A DNA stretch of 64,000 bases from NCBI GenBank assembly GCA_015680685.1, contig MNCI01029592.1, positions 641,236-705,235 of the forward strand, written 5' to 3'. Shown one piece after another: positions 46,642 to 59,619 of the stretch. The DNA is from Gnetum montanum (Eukaryota; Streptophyta; Gnetopsida; Gnetales; Gnetaceae). A program made the translations under genes and the position numbers. The notes beneath the pieces are model-generated. The model had not been told where the DNA came from, ran no database searches, and saw only the letters and a program-made list of their open reading frames with translations. Position 1 is the stretch's first letter, and each line of letters opens with the position of its first letter.

Positions 46642-47482
46642 TGATGAAACATGGTTTTCCAAGCCCCGATATCGGGTAGGCGATATCACAGCCTAGATAC
46701 AATATCGTATACATGATATCGTGATTCTTGTGTTAGCCTATAAATATAGCACTCAAGCGCACAGCAAGGGAGTCTTTAGTCAAGTTTTTAGTTTTTAGTT
46801 CTTATAGTCAATTTTAATGTTCTTTCCAAGTGCATGCTCGTAGTGTGATGCCTATAATTATATGGAACCTTTATTTGAGTGTGGCGTACTTGGACATGCA
46901 CATGATCGGCAATAAAGATCAAGATTACTCCATCATTGTAGCATTCACTTAGCTTTTAATTATTTTAATTGTTGATTCTTTATTACTATTTTCTTAGTTA
47001 ATATTTCTTTTATTGTCATTTACTATTATTGTTGTTAATACAAAATGAGTATGCCTTAATCACGAACATTTAAGTGTAACTACGTGGTAACTCAGTAGCA
47101 TATCGAGTAGTGCTTTGAGTGATGTGCGCTTGGTAATCCCAAAAGTAGTACATGAAGTCCAAGATGTATATGGGTGATTAAGGATGGATGCTCATCGCAC
47201 TTAGGCTAGCTTAGATCTTATTTCCTATTGTCCATTAACTTAATTAAGTTGTATCGTATTGTCCTTAGGAGTAGCATAGTAGTAGGGATCACATCATACA
47301 CCTCACTCTGGACTAAACCATACGTGACAAAGCAAATACTAGTCCAAATGGGAAGACAACAAACTGCAATCAATGTATAACTGTCTAGGTGCTACAACTA
47401 GTCCATCCGCGAAGTTTGACTAGATCGCACGTACATGCTCATATATGTATGGTTGAGCGTAGGGGTACCTAGCCACTCATCA
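46642..47482 (+). repeat. 5' LTR of element D
   Basis: TGATGAA to TCATCA. GATATC-type palindromes at 46667-46722, TATAAATA at 46739-46746, AATAAA at 46911-46916, then the CTTGGTAATCCCA motif (about 47129-47142) shared by all LTRs. Confidence 0.9.
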
Positions 47483-47502
47483 TTGGCACCATTGTCGAGG
47501 AC
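47483..47502 (+). promoter_or_regulatory. Primer binding site of element D (tRNA-Asp type)
   Basis: TTGGCACCATTGTCGAGGAC directly after the LTR; related to the tRNA-Asp complement with several changes. Confidence 0.7.
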
Positions 47503-47614
47503 AGTGCTAGTTATCTAGATTAGTTATATCATACAAGATCATTGTAATAGGGTGTTAACGATATATCTTTTAGACAAAGAAATTAAATTCAATTAACTCA
47601 CATAATTCACAACA

Positions 47615-49960
47615 ATGTCTCTTTCACAAGACAACCATAATGCAACGTCTAGTGAGGCAATTCATTAGAGAACCAACAAAATTTATGATGAAGAAGAAGT
47701 TTGGAGTACTCAATCTTATGCAAGAGTTTCATATGTTCATGGACACCCCAACGATACTTAAGGACTTTTGTCATTCAACTCAGACACCTTTAGTGATGAT
47801 GGGACATCCCCTAAAATGAGGAGGCCCATAAGACCTAGGACCTTCTCAATAGGTAGCAAGAGTACATCAGGGGATGATTGGGAGACTTACAAAAGTCATG
47901 ACGAGTCTTCCAGTTCCCTCTCATCCTCTGCTTTTGCAACATCGGGTTGTGACATGGATGACAATTCCTTAAGGGGTCAGCGTAGAAATAAAAATCAAAC
48001 CCAGGGGCAAAATCAGGAACGCTAATAGGAACATATACAACATTGGCCCAACTCATGAACTCATAACCTATTTAGTGATGATGAACCCCTACTAGCCACT
48101 AAGAGCCAAATGCATATAACAAAGCCATTCAGATATCTCATAGGTATTGCAAGGAAAGCTGTCTACCCAGGCTTGGTTTAAACAACTTTCCTAAGTTCTT
48201 AGGATGCTATGATTTAGATCCGCAACATCATTTACAAGCCTTCTATGATGCCTATGTATGGAACAACATTGAGAATGGGTGGCAAAGGCTTAAGCTTTTC
48301 CCTATGACACTCGTTGGCCAAGCAAAAGTGTGGTACAGGTCTTTAAAGCCAAATTCAATTCACCATTGGCCTACAATGGTAAACACCTTCAATGAAAGAT
48401 ATCAAACTTGTGCAAGAGTGTCGGCCTTGAGGAGACAAATCCAAGATTAGAAACAAAGACAACATGAACCCTTGGACATGGCCTTAGAAAGATATTACTC
48501 TTTGTTAAATTAATGCCTAGGCCATGGGTTCTCTGAGAAAAGGCCAATGTATCACATCATGGATGGGCTCCATAATGAAGTAAGGGAGACCCTAGGGATG
48601 TATTCCCCAGGTCAACTATATGAACTACAAACCCATCAATTCCAAGAGCTTATTAAGCGAGTAGCAAAAGAAGAAGGAGAAATAGCCAAATGGGAGAATG
48701 TTAAAAAATCTCAACAAGACCAAACTCTTGAAATAACAAAGGTCCATAATTATGAAGAGGAGAAATCAGCTCACCTCAAGGGGGTGAAACCATCCCCACG
48801 TTTGCCAATACTAAAATCACTAGATGAAATTGAGACAAAGATAAACAAGATGACGGAGTGGATACATGAAAAATGTGGAGAATATGTGGACATTATTAGA
48901 GGGAGACCCATGTAAGATAACTTTGATGACCAAAACAAATAGAGGATACCAAACCTAGAAATAGGACAAAACACCATTTGACAATCAGAAAGAAGGGTTG
49001 AAGAAAATGAGGATAGGGGCTCAACCACAAATCATAAGTATCAATGCGATGTTTTCCTATACGATCATCCTAAAGGCCAATGCCCAATCTTGTCATATCT
49101 ACATGAGCATTAGGGAAGAATGCTACATCCAGATTTCGTGCAGAAGTACTATGCTCAACCACAGTGGCAAAACCCTTAGTCGTGGGGAAGGCCATCACCA
49201 AACTGGGCACACCCTTCATGTCACCCAAAACCAAGTGCTTATTATGTTCAACACCCTATTTATCCAACTGGATCAACACTCTCTACTTCACCTCATTGTT
49301 ATCACTCTCTTGAGTATCATCAACCCATGTCCTCTCCTGCGAGATCACCATCTCATGTTCCTTACACTCCTTCTTACTCTCAATATTCTCATCGTTCACC
49401 TCCTTCGACATCACCACTAGTTGTACCAAAAGGTTTTGCACCATAGCACCAACCAACGAACATTACTTGTGCTACTACTATCAACAACAGTGGGAGTCCT
49501 CCACAACATTGGAAGTGTCCTTTCTTTAGGCATAGCCATAGAAAGAGACAACACGATTCTAAAACCACTACATCCTCCAACTCAACACAAGTCCAACACA
49601 GTGATGCACATTCCTCTTCAAACTTAACACCTCCTATTACCTTATCCAAGCCACCAATTAATACTCCAACAACCATGCAACCTAATGAATATAACAATGT
49701 GAGGAGACATATTGATCCTTGCATACCATCTTATGATCACAAGTGCCATAGTGCGTCAGCTTCTTATCACATGACCACATCTTATAATCTGCCCAACTAT
49801 GTCTACTTTAATCAAGTGTGTGAACCCCAATTTGGGTACGTTCCTGCCACTATACCAAAAGACACCCAGTGGTTTGGATATGATTGNATTGTATTAATAA
49901 GAGGTTCTTGCTCTGGGTATGATGATATTTTTATTATCATCAAAACTTAAAGTAAATTTG
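47615..49960 (+). pseudogene. gag of element D
   Basis: ATG at 47615 (MSLSQDNHN). The N-terminal part differs from the other copies and lacks the FTFILHQDE block. The gag core is at about 48180-48760 (GCYDLDPQHHLQAFYDAY, ERYQTCARVSALRRQIQD, HEPLDMALERYYSLL). A knuckle-like motif at about 49045-49090 is CDVFLYDHPKGQC, with the second Cys changed to Phe. A Pro/Ser/His/Tyr-rich tail follows. Several stops. The end is uncertain because of the junction with the spacer. Confidence 0.75.
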
Positions 49961-51098
49961 TACTCATTATGCCTAGAGTGAAGAGTGACAGACTAAGAGA
50001 AAATGGCAAGGGTGTGACATCAAGGGGACTTGTGGATTCTCTTCAATGACATTTTTATGTGCTATCATGCAGCTTGGTTGTACTAAGATCCTTGTAGATC
50101 TAACGAACAATGAGAGTAAGATTTGTAATAAAGGCACTCAATAAAGGAACTGAATACTGTTCTGGAGGATACCATTGGAAAGACATGCACCCATGCCTAA
50201 AGGTTGGTGGCTACTCCAAATCACCTTTGGAAAAGACCAAGTGCAAAAGCGACCAGAAGAAGAAAAAGAAAAGAAGAAGAAAGCAAAGAAGAAAAGAAAG
50301 AAGTGAAGCAGAAAAGAAAAGCACAAGAAAAACATGCTAAAGACAAATTCAAATCACTCCTCCCTTGCACAAAATTCCAGGTGATCGTACCCCTTGCTTT
50401 CATGATGATCTTATGGTTATTTATCATTGGGATGAAACAATGTGATGTCACTAATTAGAGGTATGGACTTGGTTTTGATCTTAGAGCAAAAGGCTAATGG
50501 TACTTTAATCACGCACAACACTTAGGATTTATTGTGCCTAGGGTAAGTTACCTCACGTCCCGATCTCTGCAATCTCGTCTATAGTTTGCTTCATCTCATG
50601 GTCCAGGTACTTCTAACTTATGTCTTGTGTGGCATAGAATTCGTACCTCATAGCAGTGGTACTTAACATGTTTGCATTTTGTTGCATAGGTGCAGGTTGC
50701 ATTTAACCCTTCTAGTGCCTATGGACATTTTAAGATGTGGTTACGCAAGGGCATGATAGGTTGGAACCTACTTTGGGAAGGACCCACTTGCGTGACTTTT
50801 GTAATTTGTACTTGTTGCATACCACCACATCATTTTATACCCTTTGAGTACTCCATTGTCCAATCTATTCTTTCCTCTATCGTCATTTTAATCGAACATT
50901 CCTTAGAATCACTACATTTCCTTTTTCCTCATCCTTTTCAAAGAACTTCAGTGTATGACTCCACTTCATTACACCTTCGGTGCCTCAATTCCCAATTACA
51001 ATTACCCCAGACCTTTCAAATCTACCTCAAATCCTTCAATTTTGGTGCTAAAACTCAAAAAATCATCAATTCTACTAAGTACCCTATCTTGATTGGGA
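49961..51098 (+). other. Spacer of element D
   Basis: No gene is supported. GGTGTGACATCAAGGGGACTTG at about 50013-50034 matches the spacer motif of A, C and E, placing the left deletion end inside the spacer. A purine-rich run (AAGAAGAAAAAG type) at 50258-50330 gives Lys/Arg-rich open frames that look like low complexity. Confidence 0.55.
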
Positions 51099-51190
51099 TG
51101 CAATATCAGGTACCTGATATCGAGTTCGATGCGATATTGGGTATGCACTATCGCATATGCGATATCGCGTCTATAAAAACTATATATATG
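51099..51190 (+). promoter_or_regulatory. Putative internal promoter for ORF3, element D
   Basis: Array of GATATC-related palindromes (51099-51170, including GCGATATCGCG), directly followed by TATAAAAACTATATATAT (51172-51189). The element's LTRs have the same order: GATATC palindromes and then TATAAATA. About 217-235 bases upstream of the predicted donor at 51407. Confidence 0.5.
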
Positions 51191-51406
51191 GGACCCCCAT
51201 GCACTACAAAAGTCATTTTCAACAGTTGACACGAGGGAGTTGTTCAAATTTTCTTCCACAATTTTTAGAGCTTTGTGAATCTAAACTCAACTTCCAATAT
51301 TTCACTCTCTGAACCTGGAGTGTTCAACTAAGTTGTGGGGGAGGGGTACTATAGAACTTGCACATAATTTTTTCAAAATTACTATCGCCCAAAGGATATC
51401 ATAGGG

Positions 51407-51656
51407 GTAAGTACTATCAAAAATTCATGCCAAACTAATTTTCTCTCTTCACGCAAGTTATCTAAGCTATTATATGAGTCACCTAAATAGATCAAGTCCA
51501 ACATTAAACTTTTAGGGAAACTTCTTTGAAAAATTTCTAACTCTAGAACCACACTAAGCAAAGAATTAAACATTCATTAAAGGCAATGAGTAAGGTATAA
51601 CATAACCAAATTTCTTTAAATAACCTTACTAATAATCAGTCCTTATGTGATTACAG
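51407..51656 (+). other. Predicted intron upstream of ORF3, element D
   Basis: Donor GGG|GTAAGTAC at 51406/51407; acceptor TTACAG ending at 51656, immediately before the ATG; CTAAT 23 nt before the intron end. Length 250 nt. Predicted from sequence only. Confidence 0.6.
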
Positions 51657-54396
51657 ATGGCTCCTAAAAGAGGATAGTATGGAGGACCTTCTCAAGGTTC
51701 AACTAAACACCCGAGAAAAGGCAGAGGGCAAAGACCTCATGTAGAACATGCAAAGTAGGAGGCACAATCATTTAGCATTCATCAAGAAACTCCTATTACT
51801 ACACAATCTAGCCAAGCATAAGGTGGAGAGGTCAAAGCACCAGAACAATGAAAACACCTCACGTTGTCCCCAGAATGTGTTCAAGCCATTTAGGAAAGGT
51901 CCACATCTACTGCTGTGATTGTGGAACTTAATTTTGGGCTTTTTACCGAATTCGCCCCTAAACTAGTCAAGGATCTACTTAAGGGATCTCCAATATGGCC
52001 TATCCTCTCAGAGAGTGAAGAATGGTATTTAGGTGAAATATATCAATTTTGGCACAATAAATCAAAGGGCACCACCATCGATATTGGTGGAATTTCAGTA
52101 TATTTCTCCACAAAGGCCATTGCAAAAGTTTTGAATCTTCCAAATAGAGGATCCAAAGTTGCTCATTTGTCCACTCGCTCTAATGTAGATGCAAGAAAAG
52201 TATGGTTAAAAAGAGCATATGGAAAAGAAGAAAAGACATATGGAAAATTAACCCTTAAAGAGAGAATTTACTTTAAAATTGACACCTATCATATTTTTCC
52301 AACAAAGGGGTTAAACAAAATCTCTACCTATGTGGCAAGAGGAAGTGCAATTTTGATGGGCAAGGTTGATGCTAATTTGCGCTATCTATATTTAACAGAA
52401 ATATTAAGGTGGTTTGAAGAACTACAGATAGGAAATTTCACACTGCCCTTTCTGTGTCTAATCAGGAAGCTATGTCGGCATGCTAGAATTTTGAGGTACA
52501 CCAATGATGTCCTCATAAAAGCTTAAAATGCTTCATATGCTAAATTACTCAAGCCACTAGCACCAAGAAAAGATGTCGGTGAGACGTTGGAGCTTGAACA
52601 AGAATAGATGGTTAGGCCCACTACACCTTCAATGGCAAGGCCTAGCCAACTTCCAGACATAGGGATTAGCCAACAATAAGAAGCAGGGCCTAGCACGTAG
52701 CCCACAAGCCAGCAAGACCAGCAATCGCCACCGCTGCCGCAAGATTACTGACCGTCGATGAGCTATCTCAAGGCCATTGCAAAGATGGTCTGTTGGGGAA
52801 GCAGAGACGAGGCCAATCTCTTCAAAGTGATCAATGATGCTATACAATCCACCATATTAATTATTCCTACAAGGGGTGACGTCTCAATTCAAACAAGAGG
52901 AGGGGAATCACATTGGTCACAACAAATCTTTGGAAATGCTGCATCATTCTAAGTACAATTAGAAACTGGTGAAGGTGCCACAATGGTGGTCATGCAACAC
53001 CAAGATGTAGCTAGATTAGCAAAGGTGGTCGCAAACCACATTAAAGAATTGTTTAACGTCCCTGTTATGCCACCGGTAGATTTCTTAGGAGCACCTGATG
53101 CTCAAGTTCTGGCTGGTACCTCAATGACTCTTGTGGAACATGACGATGCTTTGGATTGCTTGCTGCAAATAGGACAAGTAATGACATCCTTGTTTAACAT
53201 CCCCTAAGATGTCACAGCAACATAATCAAACCTCATTTCCACTAAAGGGAAGCTGATCATGGCTGAGGTTAGGGCCGAACATGCAGAAGATGAGTTACAG
53301 AGACTCTAAGAAAAGTTCATCACCCTACAAGTTGAATAGCAAGATCCATCCCAACTTGTTGTAGCTGATCAATTAGAATCATTTAGAATAGAGTAGTTCA
53401 ATGAATTGTTAGTGGAGAATAAAAGGGTGGCAATGAAAAAAGAAAAGGATGATTGGGATGCTTCAAAAGCACAAGCTTAGACATATGCACATGTTAAAGC
53501 CCTCAAGGCCTTACAAGAAGAGAATAAACTTCTTACTACCAAAAATCTTCAGTTGAAGATAGTTAAAAAATAGAAGAACATTCTTCGAAGAAATTTTCTA
53601 TCAAATGTGAGAAAAACTAATAAGAGTCAACTAAGATATAAGTTGCTTAGCCAGAAAAAATAGAACCCTCTCAATGGAGGAGGTATGTGCCATCTGACAA
53701 AAGATAGTCATTGAAATAAGCGCGTGGAAAAATGAGGCTAAGAAGCATGAAAAATTAAAGGAGCACTTCCATGACTAGGTGGGCATGTACAAGGAAATCA
53801 TTGAGAAGGAACTCCAAATGGCCAAGGCACATATCAACTCCCTTAATGCTTAAAACATTGATTAGCGAGCCATTCTAGATACTTATGCCCTTGTCCATTA
53901 GGCAGACTTGAAAAGCTGAGACTTGCAGATCCAAGATCTCAAAGAATACATGGAGTTGGCAAATCTATGATACGCCAACTTGGCCATGTTAATAGCAGGG
54001 TGCCTAAGAATTGAGCTTGAGAGGCAAGTAGCTACCACCTATGCTAAATATGAGACAGAATTTGCAAAACATAAGAAGACATTGCAAAGATTAGAGGTGG
54101 AAAACTTTGAATTGGAGGTGGTAAAGGCAAGCTACCAAGGTCAAAAAGATGTAGCAACAGATTTGGCTCGATAGCTTACAGATTACCAGGAGCTTAAAGA
54201 CAAATCTAGAGCCTATGAGGAGGAACAACGACTATTTGTGACATGGTATGTCAAGGCCAATCAAATTTTCTCGCAACTACTATGTCTATGGGAAGTGCTG
54301 GCTCCATTAAACATTGGAACATCAGCATGGACAGCTCATGATGCTTGGACAGAAGAGGAAAAGCTTCAGGTGCTTCTTCAAAGGTATTCATTTTAA
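51657..54396 (+). pseudogene. ORF3 of element D
   Basis: ATG at 51657 (MAPKRG, then stop-interrupted basic region). The best preserved N-terminal domain in the window is open at 51915-52526, with ELNFGLF, WPIL-SEEWYLGEIYQF, a short IxVYFSTKAIAKVLNLP block and LPFLCLIRKLC. GEGAT-VVMQHQ follows at about 52970-53005. From about 53260 on the composition is Lys/Glu/Leu-rich with heptad-like spacing (for example 53980-54174), read as coiled coil. A TEEEKLQVLL block near the end aligns with SKEEKMRAFL of element A. Stops are scattered through it. No membrane segment. Function unknown. Confidence 0.7.
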
Positions 54397-54629
54397 AATC
54401 TTGGAGCACAAAACAAAGGAAAAGCACCCATGGAGGAGCCGCCACCACCAGGAACCACATGAGTTCCGCAAATTTTGTATTTTGTGTTGGTGTCTAGATT
54501 TTGTTTTGTCTAGTCCCACACTATAGCATGAAATAGTCTGTGATCATTCAATAATCCCATACCTATCCATTGTTTGTAATCGAATGAACTTGTTCCTCAT
54601 TTTGTTTGACTCAAGGACGAGTTTTTATT

Positions 54630-54643
54630 CAATTGTGAGGGTA
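54630..54643 (+). other. Polypurine tract of element D
   Basis: TGTGAGGGTA directly before the 3' LTR; a short, purine-rich plus-strand primer site. Confidence 0.6.
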
Positions 54644-55484
54644 TGATGAATCGTGGTTTGCCAAGCTCCAATATTGGGTACACGATATCGTAGCCTGGAT
54701 ACGATATCGTATACACGATATCATGATTCCTATGTTAGCCTATAAATATAGCACTTAGGCACATAGTGAGGGAGTCTTTAGTCAGTTTTTTAGTTTTTAG
54801 TTCTTATAGTTAGTTTTAGTGTTCTTTCTAAGTGCATGCCCATAGTGTGATGCTTGTAATTGTACAAAACCTTTGTTCAAGTGTGATGTACTTGGACATG
54901 CACATGATCAGAAATAAAGATTGAGATTACTCCATCATTGTAGCATTCACTTAGCTTTTAATTATTTTAATTTTTAATTCTTTATTGCTATTTTCTTAGT
55001 TAATATTTCTTTTATCATCATTTACTATTCATGTCATTAATGCAAAATGAGTACGCCTTAATCACAAACATTTAAGTGTAACTACATGGTAACCTAGTAG
55101 TGTATTGAGTAGTGCTTCGAGTGATGTGTGCTTGGTAATCCCAGAAGTAATACACAAAGTCCAAGATGTGTACTAATGATTAAGGACAAATGCTCATCAC
55201 ACTTAGGCTAGCTTAGATCTTATTTCCTATTACTCATTAGCTAAATTAAGTTGTCTCGTATTGTCCTTAGGAGTAGCATAGTAGTAAGGATCAAATCATG
55301 CACCTCACTCTAGACTAAACCATACATGACAAAGCAAATGCTAGTCCAAGTGAAAAGATAATGAACTGCAATCAACATATAACTGTCTAGGTGCTACAAC
55401 TAGTCCATCCATATAGTTCAACTGAATCGCACGTACACGCTCGTATTTGTATGGTTGAGTGTAGGGGTACCTAGCCACTTATCA
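54644..55484 (+). repeat. 3' LTR of element D
   Basis: TGATGAA to TTATCA (one change from the 5' copy). TATAAATA at 54741-54748, AATAAA at 54913-54918. Same length as the 5' LTR, with scattered, mostly transition differences. Confidence 0.9.
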
Positions 55485-55489
55485 ATTGT

Positions 55490-56054
55490 GATTAATTTTT
55501 TAATGGTTAGAAAGAGAATAAATAGCATTACAATCAAAAGCTAGTTGAGATGTTTTATTGTTTTTACGCCATGCAAGGGTGTGTTGAGTTTGAGTGGGGT
55601 AAAAGAAATACCTATTATAACTTTTAGTTTAGAGGTACCAATATGCAAATAGTAGATTCTTTTAAATACTTAGTTCTCATTTATATGGACAATTTTATAT
55701 GGAGGAAGTACATCAAAGAAAAAATAGAATGAGGTTTCAAGGCTATGTACGCTTTCAAAAACCAGTGCAAGGATTTAGGACTATGGGCTTGGAAGGTTAA
55801 AAAATAATTTTTTTAAACTATCATCTAGCCTACTATGGTGTATGGATGTGTTGGTAGGGAACTTGGACTTGGGGCTAAACTTTGAAAAGATATTGAAATA
55901 ATGCAAAAACTTTCTCTTCTTGATGAATTAAAGGTGAAGATGCAAACACCTTACTCAAATGTTATTATGTGAATGTGATTTATTATCTTTAGAAGTAGAC
56001 GCTTTGTGTCAATTCATTACAAACATTTATAGCTTACATATCACAATACAAAAC
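55490..56054 (+). mobile_element. LINE reverse transcriptase remnant
   Basis: On the plus strand about 55644-55860 reads SFKYLVLIY, then IWRKYIKEKIE, GFKAMYAFKNQCKDLG and PTMVYGC, interrupted by stops. This matches the region after the palm of non-LTR RTs (FKYLG, then P-x-x-x-YG-C). Cut on the left by D and on the right by E. Confidence 0.55.
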
Positions 56055-56887
56055 TGATGAATCATCATTTTCCAGTGGCCATGACATCGGGTATGCAACA
56101 TTGAGGTTTGGATGTGACATCGTGTACACGACATTGAGGTATATATCTTGACCTATAAATATAGTGCCTAGGCTCTAGTTTTGGAGTAGTTTTGAAGTTA
56201 GTTTTCAATCAGAATAGCGAAGCTCTTACCATTTATTTTCCTTATAGAGTTAGAATATTTTTTGAGTGCCCACAGAAGGAGTCTAACTATGTATGGTTAT
56301 TTGTTCGAGCACTGATGTACCTAAGCACAGCAGTGTGATGGGAATAAAACAAACTCTTTTGAAAATCCTTGCAACACTAAGAATAGATTATTATTTTTTT
56401 AATGCACTTTAATTTTATGTTTTTGACTTAAATGCATTTGAATTAACCAATTTATTTCCAGTAGTTAATGAACACAATCACGACCACTTTGAGCATACAT
56501 ATGGTACTTAGTAACCTAGCAATGCTTAACGTTTGGTAGCCCAGCAATGCTATATGTGTTCAAGAAAGTGGAATAGTTACTTGTGTTAGGCTACATAGGT
56601 ACTAATGAATTAGATTTTAAATTACTCTACTCTTCGTTTTTGTTGTAAGCAATCAAATCTATAAAACATAGAATGATTAAAAAATTCATATATCTCAATT
56701 ACACTTAAACCATACCCTTAAGCCTTAAAAGTGTAGTTTAGAAGACAATGAATGTTCTCAATGCCCATTTCACTTCCTAGAAGAGCTAGTGCATTAGATA
56801 ACTATAGGTCCATGAAATTCAATCGAATCGTACATAATGCCTTAGTGATTCGTATGGTTGGGCGTAGGGTTACCTCGCCACTCATCA
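56055..56887 (+). repeat. 5' LTR of element E
   Basis: TGATGAA to TCATCA, 833 bases. Palindromes are of the type GACATCGTGTACACGAC (about 56116-56135), TATAAATA at 56154-56161. Primer site TTGGCACCGTTGTGAGGAC follows at 56888. Confidence 0.88.
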
Positions 56888-57048
56888 TTGGCACCGTTGT
56901 GAGGACATTTTTGTTGTTTTGTTCACTATCTAGGATCTAGTGAAAAGTATTTAAATCATTGAAATGAACCTAAGAGTCATATCTTATCTTACAATTACTA
57001 CAACAAATACTCAGAAGCACACTGTGATTTTTATTTCGTTAACTAAAA

Positions 57049-59560
57049 ATATCTTCTTCTCACAGGAGCGATTCACCGCCCAAGACTAATAAAGCTTATC
57101 AGCCAGTGCCTCAATAATATCAAATTGTATATACTCATCCTAATGAGTATGTACCAAACTTGACCTTCATCCTACACTAGGATGAATAGCTATAGTGGTG
57201 CAACATGGAAGGCAACATTGTGTTGCCACATGATCAAGTTGTTTCTACAATGCTCTACCAAATGCTTACATGATGTGGTCTCCAAGACCACCATGCAGAG
57301 TATATTATGGAAGATACTAATGCCAGGGATTATCATCCCACTAAAGCACAACGTCTATAGGACTAGTAGCTAGAATAGCGCTATGAATTTTTGAAGGGAA
57401 AAGGACTTAACGATTCTCCATTCTTGTTGTACCAACAAGCTAGTGGGAAACCCTTCTCTGGGAGTTTTCCATTGAATGAAACTCCTCTCTTTGACTTCAA
57501 TGATGGAGGTCAAAATTAGAACTTGCACTCCACAATTCACAATCCTAGTTCTGGTAACAAGGGATCCAATGACAAAGAAGGATCCAGAGAGGCAAGTCAA
57601 GACAAGGATGCAGACAAGAAGCAAGATTGTGATCATGGTCGCAATTGTCAAAGAGGTGGAAGTAGGCATCGTGATGGTGCTAGTTCCCCTTCCTCTTCCA
57701 CTTCGTCATCATCATCTTCTTCTTCTAGCTCTTACCATGATCACAGAAGATGAGACTATGATGAAGGTGATCGAAATGAACGAAATGACCAACAAAAACA
57801 AAATGATCCAAGGGACTATCGAGAAAGGCAAGATCAAGGGCACAAACATTCAAGAGAGGCACATCACCATAAACAAAGGGGTAGTATAGGGCATCATAGG
57901 CACTATGATCAAGGCCTCGATGAGCCTTTACTTGCTACCTCAAGCATGCTTAACATTGTAGAGGCAACAAGAATTCTAACAAGGCATGTAAAGGATAGTC
58001 AGATCAAATGATTAGACATGAACAATATTCCTCGATTTGAAGGAGGATATAACTCTGATCCGCAAAATCATCTTCAAGCATTCAAAGATGCATATTTCTT
58101 GAAAAACATAGAGAACAAGTGGTAAAAACTGAAGTTGTTTCCCAAGAAACTTATCAAAAAAGCAAAAAATTGGTACCAATCCTTAGAGCAAAAATCTATT
58201 AGGCGATGGAGTACCATGCTTGAGTTGTTCAATGATAAATATCAAACGTACTCTAGAGTGTCCAACTTAAGGAAGAAAATTCAAGGATGGAAGCAAGGAA
58301 GGCATGAACCCTTGGATGTTGACATTGGCTAATACTATGCCTGAATGCACAAATGTCCAAGCCATGGTTATTCTCAACTAGATCAACTTTGCCACATAGT
58401 AGATGTGCTTCGGTTAGAAACAAGGGGAACCCTTGGTGTCTATGCCCAAGAACAACTATCAAAACTAAGTCCCCATCAGATACAAAGATTAATAGAGTAG
58501 GTTGCCAAATAGGAGGGTGAACTAAGAAAAAGAGAAAGTATAGAAGAGTACAACGATGATCTTTCCATTCGCAAGAGGGAGGTTTGATTCTGCGATAATG
58601 AGGATGAATCTATATTTGATAAGGGGTGAATAAGAAAACTTTGCCACTTCAAAAATTCCAATTTGAACTTATGACCAAAATTTATTAGTTATGGAGCTCA
58701 ATGGATAACAAATTCCAAGCCATTATCAAAATTACTAAGGAGTCCAAAGAACAAGGTAGTGATCATGAGTGCAAGAGGCGCACGGAAGCTGAACATGCGT
58801 ACACAAAGGTAAGGGCAAGATTACTGCAATTAAAGAAGTTGTGGATAGTGAATCAAATGATGATCGTGGGTGTGACGTCTGTCAATATGAACATCCTAAG
58901 GGATGTTGCCTCATTGTATCACATCTATAGGAGTTTGGGATGTATGTCTTACATCCATGACTTACATAAAAGCAAACCTCTAGAAGGTTACCTTATCCTC
59001 AAGGTAATCTCAAGTAATTTCACCAACAACAATCGTATTATCTAAGTGGAGCTACACCACAACTGTATGAATAGTATCAACAATGGCAGCAACCACAATC
59101 ATGGGCACTAGCACCGCCAAGGCAACAATACCCTTACCAGCAACCTAATTCATATGGTTACTACATTTAGCAACCCATGCCTCCACGTGACTCTTCTAGT
59201 CATGTTTCTAATTTCTAGCCTCACTACCACCCTTCAGATTATTATTGAGCCCACTCTCCACATGAAAGAATGGATACCACCTCTTACCCTTATCCTCTTC
59301 CTATCCCTGCACATACTCCTCCTTCACCTACATAGCTACCACCTACTCCACCTATGCAGGATGAACTACCAGCCCAATCATAAACACGCAATGCTACGAG
59401 GATTGTCAATTTGCAACTAACTCATCAATTAGAGGGATCAAATACTCGATCAAAGAAAATACCTTTCTTTTGACCCTATAGTCCACCTAAGCCCTCACAT
59501 ATACCCATGATTGATAACCATGGTCTTACATCTTCCTCATCTATATCAAATTCCTTTGGG
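57049..59560 (+). pseudogene. gag of element E
   Basis: The start codon position holds ATA (57049-57051) in front of SSSHRS, so the ATG is lost. THPNEYVPNLTFILH and a Ser/His/basic stretch (57523-57753) follow. The gag core is at about 58140-58340 (YQTYSRVSNLRKKIQGWKQG, HEPLDV). A complete knuckle-like motif CDVCQYEHPKGCC lies at 58871-58909. The Pro/Tyr/Gln-rich tail runs to about 59400. Many stops. Confidence 0.78.
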
Positions 59561-59619
59561 CCTCCTTCAAACTAGAGTCTGCCAAGGATCCATGCTGTAA
59601 TGCTTACTCATACTATATC

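Larger units (their letters stand above)
46642..55484 (+). mobile_element. Element D: pol-less retrotransposon with gag and ORF3
   Basis: Complete: TSD ATTGT at 46637-46641 and 55485-55489; LTRs 46642-47482 and 54644-55484 (841 bases each). Internal: primer site, gag, part of the spacer, putative ORF3 promoter and intron, ORF3, polypurine tract. No protease, RT, RNase H or integrase motif is seen between gag (to about 49960) and the spacer. A single N at 49887 lies close to the junction, so an assembly collapse must be excluded. Confidence 0.88.

Noticed and set aside
50110-50340. Lys/Arg-rich open frame in the element D spacer as a basic protein gene
   Set aside because: It comes from a purine-rich low-complexity run (AAGAAGAAAAAG); no homologous frame in the spacers of A, B, C or E.
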